Shown here in pieces: positions 58,202 through 64,000 of a DNA stretch of 64,000 nt (its first letter is position 1; each line of letters opens with the position of its first letter). The notes beneath the pieces were generated by a model. It made no database searches. It was not told the DNA's origin and was given only the letters and a program-made list of their open reading frames with translations. This DNA is from Kitasatospora sp044457565 (GTDB lineage Bacteria; Actinomycetota; Actinomycetes; Streptomycetales; Streptomycetaceae): contig NZ_JBITGZ010000015.1 of assembly GCF_044457565.1 (NCBI RefSeq), forward strand, positions 127,648-191,647. The letters run 5' to 3'. The translations under genes were made by a program, and so were the position numbers.

Positions 58202-59164
58202 TCAGCCCTTGCGGGACTTGACCTCGGCGGTCAGCTGCGGCAGGACGGTGAAGAGGTCACCGACCACGCCGTAGTCCACCAGCTCGAAGATCGGGGCCTC
58301 GGGGTCCTTGTTGACGGCCACGATGGTCTTCGAGGTCTGCATGCCGGCCCGGTGCTGGATCGCGCCGGAGATGCCCGCCGCGACGTACAGCTGCGGCGAG
58401 ACCTGCTTGCCGGTCTGGCCGACCTGGTTGCTGTGCGGGTACCAGCCGGCGTCCACCGCGGCACGCGAGGCGCCGACGGCCGCACCGAGCGCGTCCGCGA
58501 GCTCCTCGACGACGCCGAAGCCCTCGGCGGCACCGACGCCACGGCCGCCGGAGACGACGATCGCGGCCTCGGTCAGCTCCGGGCGGCCGGAGGAGACGCG
58601 CGCGGTGCGGGCGACGACCTTCGCGGCGTTGCCGGTGAAGGCGACGGTGACGTTCTCCACGGCGCCGGCGGCCGGGGCGGCCTCCGGAGCAGCGGAGTTC
58701 GGCTTGACGGTGATGACCGGGGTGCCGTGCGACACCTTGGACTTCACCTGGAAGGACGCGGCGAACACCGACTGGGTGGCGACCGGACCGCCGTCGCCGG
58801 CCTCCAGGTCGACGGCGTCGGTGATGATGCCGGAGCCGAGGCGCAGCGCCACGCGGGCCGCGACCTCCTTGCCCTCACCCGAAGAGGTGACGAGCACCGC
58901 GGCGGCGTCGGCGGCCTTGGCGATCTGGGCCAGCGCGTCGACCTTGGGGACGACCAGCTGGTCGGCGAACTCGGCGCCGTCGGCGACGTACACCTTGGCG
59001 GCGCCGAACTCGGCGGCCTTGGCGGCGATGTCGGCGGCGGCGGAACCGGCACCGAGGACGACCGCCGAGGGCTCGCCGATACGGCGGGCCAGGGTCAGCA
59101 GTTCGAGGGCCGGCTTGCGGACCACACCGTCGGCGTGGTCGACGAGGACGAGAATCTCACCCAT
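58202..59164 (-). CDS. etfA: Electron transfer flavoprotein subunit alpha
   Basis: A 320-residue ETF-alpha. N-terminal GEILVLVDHADGVVRKPALE and VLVTSSGEGKEVAARVALRL; the C-terminal FAD-binding region has VSGGRGVGAAEGFGVVEELA, GASRAAVDAGWYPHSNQVGQ, KQVSPQLYVAAGISGAIQHR and TIVAVNKDPEAPIFELVDYG. With EtfB it carries electrons from acyl-CoA and similar dehydrogenases to the quinone pool. Lies 60 bases after etfB; GGAGAC precedes the ATG. Confidence 0.96.
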   Translation of the reverse strand: MGEILVLVDHADGVVRKPALELLTLARRIGEPSAVVLGAGSAAADIAAKAAEFGAAKVYVADGAEFADQLVVPKVDALAQIAKAADAAAVLVTSSGEGKEVAARVALRLGSGIITDAVDLEAGDGGPVATQSVFAASFQVKSKVSHGTPVITVKPNSAAPEAAPAAGAVENVTVAFTGNAAKVVARTARVSSGRPELTEAAIVVSGGRGVGAAEGFGVVEELADALGAAVGASRAAVDAGWYPHSNQVGQTGKQVSPQLYVAAGISGAIQHRAGMQTSKTIVAVNKDPEAPIFELVDYGVVGDLFTVLPQLTAEVKSRKG

Positions 59165-59224
59165 TGCTCAATGTCTCCTGTTGCTCCTGACTGCCCTTCG
59201 AAGGCAGTCACCACGTCGAACGGG

Positions 59225-60010
59225 TCAGATGAACTTCTGCTCGGCGAGGTAGCCGGCGAGCGCCTTGCCACCCTCGCCCTCGTCCTTGACGATCGTGCCG
59301 GCGGTGCGGGCCGGGCGGGCTGCGACGACCTCGACGGCCGTCCAGGCGCCGGCCAGGCCGACCTCGTCCGCCTCGATGCCCAGGTCGTCCAGGTCGTACT
59401 CCTGAACGGGCTTCTTCTTGGCGGCCATGATGCCCTTGAAGGACGGGTAGCGAGCCTCACCCGACTGGTCGGTGACCGAGATCACCGCGGGGAGCTCGGC
59501 CTCCAGCTGCTCGGTGGCGGCGTCACCGTCCCGGCGGCCCTTGACGGTGGTGCCCTCGACGGTGACCTCGGAGAGCAGGGTGACCTGCGGGACACCCAGG
59601 CGCTCGGCCAGCAGGGCCGGCAGCACACCCATGGTGCCGTCGGTCGAGGCCATACCGCCGACGACCAGGTCGAACCCGGTCTTCTCCAGCGCCTTGGCGA
59701 TGATCGCCGAGGTGCCGATGACGTCGGTGCCGTGGATGTCGTCGTCGTTGACGTGGACAGCCTTGTCGGCGCCCATCGACAGCGCCTTGCGCAGGGCGTC
59801 CTTGGCGTCGTCCGGGCCGACGGTCAGGACGGTCACCTCGGCGTCGCCGTGCGCCTCGGCGATCCGGAGCGCCTGCTCCACGCCGTACTCGTCCAGCTCC
59901 GACAGCAGGCCGTCGACGGCCTCCCGGTCGGTGGTGTGGTCGTCCGCGAAGCGACGGTCACCGGTCGCGTCGGGCACGTACTTCACACAGACAACGATCC
60001 TCAAGCTCAC
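59225..60010 (-). CDS. etfB: Electron transfer flavoprotein subunit beta
   Basis: A 261-residue ETF-beta that binds AMP. Family marks: LRIVVCVKYVPDATGD, LSELDEYGVEQALRIAEAHG, DAKDALRKALSMGADKAVHV, GFDLVVGGMASTDGTMGVLP and LPAVISVTDQSGEARYPSFK. GTG 60010 has GGAGACA upstream. First gene of etfBA; two palindromic boxes lie 120-165 bases upstream. Confidence 0.96.
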   Translation of the reverse strand: MSLRIVVCVKYVPDATGDRRFADDHTTDREAVDGLLSELDEYGVEQALRIAEAHGDAEVTVLTVGPDDAKDALRKALSMGADKAVHVNDDDIHGTDVIGTSAIIAKALEKTGFDLVVGGMASTDGTMGVLPALLAERLGVPQVTLLSEVTVEGTTVKGRRDGDAATEQLEAELPAVISVTDQSGEARYPSFKGIMAAKKKPVQEYDLDDLGIEADEVGLAGAWTAVEVVAARPARTAGTIVKDEGEGGKALAGYLAEQKFI

Positions 60011-60130
60011 GGCCTGTCTCCTGTACTGGTCTCGTCCGGCGGCTGCGGCTGTGCAAGTGGGCGCGAACACGCCACGCGCCTCACTCCGGGCAGCGTATTT
60101 CCCGTGCCCGTCCGGAACTTCCTGGCAGCA

Positions 60131-60174
60131 TACTCGCCAGTAGCTTAGCCGTCACTACTGGCCAGTAGCTTAGC
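60131..60174 (-). promoter_or_regulatory. Doubled palindromic operator before etfB
   Basis: A 19-base unit TACT(C/G)GCCAGTAGCTTAGC occurs at 60131-60149 and 60156-60174, 25 bases apart start to start. The second contains the perfect palindrome CTACTGGCCAGTAG (60155-60168); the first has one mismatch. The same palindrome, one base different, is at 7463-7476 before the LLM gene. Regulator unknown, TetR-type likely. Confidence 0.65.
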
Positions 60175-60493
60175 GCTGCCGGACCCCGGCCGAGCGCCCC
60201 GAGTACGTCCTGAGCACCGGAAAACACCGGGCGGGACGAGCTGCGGGACGGCTGCACTGCCGTCTGCGCCCATCCTGCCCCAGGCCGGGCCCAACACCAC
60301 CTGACTGGGCGGCACATCCGCTGTGAGATTCACCGGTCTTGACAAGGTGACCTTGCCGGGCGGTCCCCTCGACGCACGGTCAGCGCACCCCTGCGGACGG
60401 GCACCGACCGGCACCCGCCTCACACCGGAACCGCACCGACCGGGCCGCCGGGCGACGTCCGGCTACGGCCCGGCCGCGAGTGGCGGGGCCGGC
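60175..60493. other. 319-base gap between the etf operators and the thioredoxin-like gene
   Basis: No gene. Contains CAAGGT-G-ACCTTG (60343-60355), a perfect 6-base inverted repeat around one base, overlapping TTGACA (60339-60344) but with no matching -10. The remainder is GC-rich and holds the end of the thioredoxin-like transcript. Confidence 0.4.
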
Positions 60494-60907
60494 TCAGACA
60501 GCCGCACCCAGCGCCGCGATCACGTCCGCACGACGGGGCTGGCCCGCCGCCCGGCGCACCACCCGGCCGCCCGCGTCCAACACCAGCACCGTCGGCGTCC
60601 GCAGGATCTCCAGCCGGCGGACCAGCTCCAACCGCTCCTCCGCGTCGATCTCCACGTGCGCGACGCCGTCCACCATTCCCGCGACCTCCGCCAGCACCCG
60701 GCGGGTCGCCCGGCAGGGCTGGCAGAAGGCGGTGGAGAACTGCACCAGCGTCGCCCGCTCCCCCAGCCCCGCGCCCAGCTCCGCCGCCGACAGCCGCTCC
60801 GACCCGTCCTTCGCCCGCACCCGCAGCCTCCCGTCCCGCCGGGCCCGCAGCAGGCCGAACGCGCTCGCCAGCGCGAGCACCACGACACACACCACCAGAC
60901 CGGTCAT
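60494..60907 (-). CDS. Membrane-anchored thioredoxin-like protein
   Basis: A 137-residue protein with an N-terminal hydrophobic segment (TGLVVCVVVLALASAFGLL, anchor or uncleaved signal) and a thioredoxin fold: VQFSTAFCQPCRATRRVLAE with active-site Cys62-Gln-Pro-Cys65, VAHVEIDAEERLELVRRLEI and cis-Pro RTPTVLVLDAGGRVV. The CQPC motif suggests a redox role but not a typical thioredoxin (CGPC). It is divergent from the leader peptide and DUF4395, a common pairing. ATG 60907 is favoured over the upstream open frame. Confidence 0.88.
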   Translation of the reverse strand: MTGLVVCVVVLALASAFGLLRARRDGRLRVRAKDGSERLSAAELGAGLGERATLVQFSTAFCQPCRATRRVLAEVAGMVDGVAHVEIDAEERLELVRRLEILRTPTVLVLDAGGRVVRRAAGQPRRADVIAALGAAV

Positions 60908-60961
60908 CGCTCCAGTGTGCGCCACCGACTCACCCGCTCGACCGGCCGGGCGCCGCGGGCG

Positions 60962-60976
60962 TACGATCGCCGCGTG
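60962..60976 (+). promoter_or_regulatory. Leaderless promoter of the leader peptide
   Basis: TACGAT (60962-60967) ends 6 bases before GTG 60974, the spacing expected for a -10 whose transcript begins at the start codon. No ribosome site lies between, so translation would be leaderless. Confidence 0.55.
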
Positions 60977-61060
60977 AACGCCGTCCGAGCCGCGCAGCAG
61001 CCGCTCACCACCCGCCGGGTGGTCGACCTGTGCCGGGCCACCGCATCGCGCTGTCGCTGA
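60974..61060 (+). CDS. Cysteine leader peptide upstream of DUF4395
   Basis: A 28-residue peptide NAVRAAQQPLTTRRVVDLCR then ATASRCR-stop. It fits the streptomycete leader-peptide pattern RRxVDLxR..S..CR found in front of sulfur-metabolism and thiol genes, with Cys codons at 20 and 27 near the end. Ribosome stalling at cysteine codons would sense cysteine and change expression of the gene 47 bases downstream. The peptide is not expected to act as a protein. Confidence 0.7.
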   Translation: MNAVRAAQQPLTTRRVVDLCRATASRCR

Positions 61061-61107
61061 CCCGCCTCCGCCGTCAGCCAGCCCGCGCCCGCCCATCGGA
61101 CCTCACC

Positions 61108-61536
61108 ATGCAGATCGACCCACGCGGCCCGCGCTTCGCCGCCGCCCTGTCCACCCTCGTCCTGGCCACCGTACTGATCACCGGCAGCTGGCCGCTGCTC
61201 GCCGCCCAGGCCGCCGTCTTCGCCCTCGGCGCCTTTGCCGGACCGCGCCACTCCCCGTACGGCCTCCTGTACGCCACCCTGGTCCGCCCGCGGCTCGGGC
61301 CGCCCCGCGAGACGGAGGACGCCCGCCCGCCGCGGTTCGCCCAGGCCGTCGGCCTCGCCTTTGCCGCCGTCGGCACGGCCGGCTACCTGGCCGGCCCCGA
61401 GTGGCTCGGCCGGGGCGCCACGGCCCTGGCGCTCGCCGCGGCCTTCCTGAACGCCGCGTTCGGCTACTGCCTGGGCTGCGAGCTCTACCTGCTGCTCCGC
61501 CGGACCCAGCGGCGCCTCCGCGCCTCGGCCGGCTGA
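61108..61536 (+). CDS. DUF4395 membrane protein
   Basis: A 142-residue membrane protein with about four hydrophobic segments (FAAALSTLVLATVLITGS, LLAAQAAVFALGAFAG, FAQAVGLAFAAVGTAGYLAG, ALALAAAFLNAAFGY). The N-terminal IDPRGPRF is the DUF4395 mark and a conserved C-x2-C (GYCLGCELY, Cys121 and Cys124) occurs at the end, suggesting thiol or metal chemistry, often paired with thioredoxin or rhodanese. ATG 61108 is 47 bases after the leader peptide. Exact function is unknown. Confidence 0.85.
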   Translation: MQIDPRGPRFAAALSTLVLATVLITGSWPLLAAQAAVFALGAFAGPRHSPYGLLYATLVRPRLGPPRETEDARPPRFAQAVGLAFAAVGTAGYLAGPEWLGRGATALALAAAFLNAAFGYCLGCELYLLLRRTQRRLRASAG

Positions 61537-61784
61537 CCCGCCCAGGACACGGGCGGGAGGTGCGCTGCGGCCGCGGCGGGGGGAGGCCGGCCGTACCCGG
61601 CGGACCTCCCGCGCCGGATTCGCCCCCGCGGCCCCGGCCACGTGACAGCAGGCACTCGTTCGGGGGATCATCTCGGTGTATCACCCGTGACCGCCGCGGC
61701 GTGCCGCGCCTCCGGTCGGCCCCACGCGCGCGGCCCCGGGTACCGCCGGACCGGGCGCCAGGCCCGTTGAAGTAAGGGCTGACC

Positions 61785-62546
61785 GTGGCAGAGTTCGTGT
61801 ACCCGCCGGTGATCCGCACCGCGCTGACCGTCTTCCGCGCGCTCGACGTGCGCATCAAGATCGTGGGCGCCGAGAACATCCCCGCCCAGGGCGGTGCGGT
61901 GCTGGTGAGCAATCACATCAGCTACCTGGACTTCCTCTTCGCCGGCCTGGGCGCTTTCAAGGGCGGCAAGCGCAAGACCCGCTTCATGGCCAAGGACGAC
62001 GTGTTCAAGCACGGCGTCTCCGGCCCGCTGATGCGCGGCATGAAGCACATCCCGGTCGACCGCACGGACGGCCAGCCCGCGTACGACGCCGCGGTGGCCG
62101 CGCTGCGCGCCGGCGAGGTCGTCGGGGTGTTCCCCGAGGCGACCATCAGCCGCTCCTTCATGCTGAAGAAGTTCAAGACCGGCGCCGCCCGGATGGCCGC
62201 CGACTCCGGCGCCCCGCTGCTGCCGGTCATCCTCTGGGGCACCCAGCAGCTGTGGACCAAGGGCCGGCCCAAGACCCTGACCAAGCGCCACGTCCCCGTC
62301 ACCATCGTGATCGGCGAGCCGATCGAGCTGGCCCCCGGTGACAAGCCCGTGATGGTCACGCGCCGGCTGCGCGCCGCCATGAGCGAGATGCTCGACCGCG
62401 CCCAGCGCGAGTACCCCGTCACCCCCGCCGGGCCGCACGACACCTGGTGGCAGCCCGCCCACCTCGGCGGCACCGCGCCCACCCTGGAGGTCGCCGAGGC
62501 CGAGGACGAGGCGGAGGCCCAGCGCCGGGCGGAGAAGAAGAAGTAG
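61785..62546 (+). CDS. Lysophospholipid (1-acylglycerol-3-phosphate) acyltransferase-like
   Basis: A 253-residue PlsC-fold acyltransferase. The HX4D motif is in VSNHISYLDFLF and the second motif FPEATISRSF (EGT-type region changed to EAT). Further MKHIPVDRTDG and VILWGTQQLW are family-typical. Ends with a charged Glu/Lys tail. Probably acylates lysophosphatidate or a related glycerol phosphate. GTG 61785 has no strong site. Not followed by a partner. Confidence 0.88.
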   Translation: MAEFVYPPVIRTALTVFRALDVRIKIVGAENIPAQGGAVLVSNHISYLDFLFAGLGAFKGGKRKTRFMAKDDVFKHGVSGPLMRGMKHIPVDRTDGQPAYDAAVAALRAGEVVGVFPEATISRSFMLKKFKTGAARMAADSGAPLLPVILWGTQQLWTKGRPKTLTKRHVPVTIVIGEPIELAPGDKPVMVTRRLRAAMSEMLDRAQREYPVTPAGPHDTWWQPAHLGGTAPTLEVAEAEDEAEAQRRAEKKK

Positions 62547-62562
62547 CCGACGGCGGACCGGC

Positions 62563-62598
62563 GGGGTCGCTCTCCGCCCCGGGGCGGATGGCGACCCC
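62563..62598 (+). terminator. Hairpin after the acyltransferase gene
   Basis: GGGGTCGC (62563-62570) pairs with GCGACCCC (62591-62598) around the perfect palindrome TCCGCCCCGGGGCGGA (62573-62588), 17 bases after the stop. Confidence 0.65.
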
Positions 62599-62757
62599 TC
62601 GGGCTTCCCCGCCGCCGTCCGCACCCCAGTCCGTACACACGGTGTGTCACCGATTCACACCACGGCGTGCCGTGTCCTGCCGGCCGCCCGAGCCCCGATC
62701 TGGCACAGTGACAGCTCCCTTTCGCGGGGGGACCTCGTCCTGAAATCGGAGGCGGAC

Positions 62758-63894
62758 ATGAGCGGCAGCAGGCTGTCGTACACGGCGGCGGCAGGCGCGC
62801 TGGTCGTCGGAACTCTCCTCACCGGCTGCGCCAACGAGCGCATCACCGAGCTCGACTTATCACCGGACACGCCGGCCGCGCAGGCCGCGCTGACCACCGC
62901 CGCACCTGACGCCGCCGCGGCGCCGTCCATCGCGCCCGGGCCGCCGGTGCAAAACGGCCTGATCGCCGCCCGGGCCTATGTGGACCAGACGCGCCAGAGC
63001 AGCGCCATCTTCACCCTCCCCGCGGACGGGAGCACGATCCACCAGCTCACGCAGCCGCCGGGACTCGCCCGCGACGACCACCCCGACTGGTCACCGGACG
63101 CCACCTCGATCGTCTTCGACCGCGCCACCCCAGACAGCCCCTCCCGGATCTGGAGCGTCGACGCGGCGGGCAGCAGCGCCCACCAGCTGCCCCAGCTGTG
63201 CCAGGCGGGCGCCGCGGACTGCCTCAACGAGGACGAGCGGGAGCCCTCGTACTCCCCCGACGGCAAGATGATCGCGCTCAGCCGCCAGTGGGGCACGATC
63301 GACCCGCAGTCCAACCAGATCCAGTACTCCGACGTGTTCCTGATGAACTCCGACGGCACCAACGCCCAGCGGCTGACCTTCCTGACCAACGACAAGCCGT
63401 ACTCGGGTCACGTCGGCAACCCGAGCTGGTCGCCGGACGGCAAGCGGCTCGCGTTCGAGTACCGCACCAGCGCCACCGCCAACCCGGCGAACGGCACCGC
63501 GATCTTCGTCATCAACGCGGACGGCACCGGCCTCCAGCAGCTGACCCCCTGGGACCTGCGCGCGGGCGACCGCCCCGGCTGGTCCCCGGACGGCACCCGC
63601 ATCCTCTTCACCACGTATCCGGCTGGCCCCGAATTCACCCCCGGCGGCGGGATCTACACCGTCCACCCCGACGGCAGCACGATCACCGCGCTCACCCCGG
63701 CCCCCTCGGACATCTTCTACGGGGTCGCGTCGTTCTCCCCCGACGGCCAGTCCATCGTCTACGCGCAGTCCCGCCCGGGCGGCAGCGCCGATCTCTACAC
63801 GATGAAGGCCGACGGCACCGCAGCCACCCAGGTCGTCACGAGCTCCGACCACTGGGTGAGCCGCGCCGACTGGGCGCCGGCGGTCGGATCCTGA
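62758..63894 (+). CDS. TolB/PD40-repeat lipoprotein with a TTA codon
   Basis: A 378-residue secreted lipoprotein. The signal peptide ends in the lipobox LLTGC with lipidated Cys24. The mature part contains six or so WD40-like PD40 repeats (HPDWSPDATSIVFDRATPDS, EPSYSPDGKMIALSR, NPSWSPDGKRLAFEYR, RPGWSPDGTRILFTTY, VASFSPDGQSIVYAQS), predicting a six-bladed propeller on the outer side of the membrane. Codon 34 is TTA (62857-62859), the only one seen in a well-supported start region, so translation may depend on the bldA tRNA. GGAGG is about 6 bases before the ATG. Confidence 0.87.
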   Translation: MSGSRLSYTAAAGALVVGTLLTGCANERITELDLSPDTPAAQAALTTAAPDAAAAPSIAPGPPVQNGLIAARAYVDQTRQSSAIFTLPADGSTIHQLTQPPGLARDDHPDWSPDATSIVFDRATPDSPSRIWSVDAAGSSAHQLPQLCQAGAADCLNEDEREPSYSPDGKMIALSRQWGTIDPQSNQIQYSDVFLMNSDGTNAQRLTFLTNDKPYSGHVGNPSWSPDGKRLAFEYRTSATANPANGTAIFVINADGTGLQQLTPWDLRAGDRPGWSPDGTRILFTTYPAGPEFTPGGGIYTVHPDGSTITALTPAPSDIFYGVASFSPDGQSIVYAQSRPGGSADLYTMKADGTAATQVVTSSDHWVSRADWAPAVGS

Positions 63895-63948
63895 GCCCCC
63901 GGAGAGGCATTCCGGAGTTCCCCTTTGCCGGAGATCCTCCCGGAAACG

Positions 63949-63986
63949 CAGAGAACCCCCACCCGGAATCGGGTGGGGGTTCTCTG
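63949..63986 (+). terminator. Terminator after the lipoprotein gene
   Basis: A perfect 17-base hairpin with loop GAAT (arms 63949-63965 and 63970-63986), 55 bases after the stop; no long T-run follows. Confidence 0.85.
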
Positions 63987-64000
63987 TGAATGATTGTTCG

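Noticed and set aside
60323..61060. A 245-codon plus-strand open frame over the thioredoxin-like gene
   Set aside because: Antisense to a gene with a clear CxxC thioredoxin fold; only its last 28 codons, from GTG 60974, are believable as a leader peptide.
1..64000. CRISPR array, IS element, prophage or integrative element
   Set aside because: No spaced identical repeats, transposase, integrase or terminal repeats were seen; the one tRNA has no flanking duplicate of its end.

Overview
The window is one continuous stretch of very high-GC actinobacterial chromosome, almost certainly from a Streptomyces or Kitasatospora relative. The evidence is: GTG and TTG starts behind strong purine-rich ribosome sites; the mycothiol gene mshC; a chaplin pair (one short, one long with a sortase signal); LLM/F420-type and LAL-type genes; a cysteine leader peptide of the streptomycete kind; and a rare TTA leucine codon in a lipoprotein gene. 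I see no phage, IS element, CRISPR array or rRNA. It looks like conserved core/arm chromosome, not an island.

Layout. 0-6.3 kb: a PAC2 protein convergent with a minus-strand cluster (phosphomutase, DUF3090, kinase-fold protein, mshC), then a CorA transporter. 6.3-12.2 kb: LLM oxidoreductase, aldo/keto reductase, a RecD-like protein that has lost its ATPase motifs, and small unknowns. 12.3-16.2 kb: long and short chaplins, an M20 peptidase, tRNA-Leu(GAG) and a SHOCT membrane protein. 16.6-26.2 kb: a LAL/LuxR regulator, small ORFs, a VOC protein, a saccharopine-dehydrogenase-like enzyme, an APC permease, a cystathionine beta-synthase-type enzyme and a secreted small protein. 26.3-33 kb: an FHA protein with a Ser/Thr kinase fused through one membrane span to an extracellular lytic-transglycosylase domain, then a PadR-controlled ABC exporter. 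33-38.8 kb: glyA behind a ZTP riboswitch, a TetR/AurF-type diiron oxygenase pair, a second TetR with a VOC protein, and an EamA transporter. 38.9-46.9 kb: gamma-glutamylcyclotransferase-like protein, catalase, the corrin genes cobL-cobM-cobK, a hexapeptide acyltransferase, an enoyl-CoA hydratase-like protein and an ATP-grasp protein. 47-56 kb: MFS exporter with an ArsR-type regulator around a palindrome, a geranylgeranyl-reductase-like flavoprotein, DUF4184, a TmrB-NUDIX fusion, a ROK kinase and an NlpC/P60 endopeptidase with three internal repeats. 56-64 kb: a MatB-like acyl-CoA synthetase, etfB-etfA with a doubled palindromic operator, a thioredoxin-like protein divergent from a leader peptide plus DUF4395, an acyltransferase and a TolB-like lipoprotein.

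Most convergent gene pairs are separated by long, nearly perfect inverted repeats that should act as bidirectional terminators. Themes that link neighbours are thiol/redox biology (mshC cluster, catalase, thioredoxin/DUF4395, CBS), cell-envelope biology (chaplins, kinase-transglycosylase, NlpC/P60) and CoA/flavin metabolism (MatB-like, ETF, LLM oxidoreductase). The most interesting items are the kinase-transglycosylase fusion with its FHA partner, the TmrB-NUDIX fusion, the RecD-like protein without catalytic motifs, the ZTP riboswitch on glyA, the leaderless cysteine leader peptide and the repeated operator shared by etfBA and the LLM gene. All calls are by reading alone; no database search was possible.
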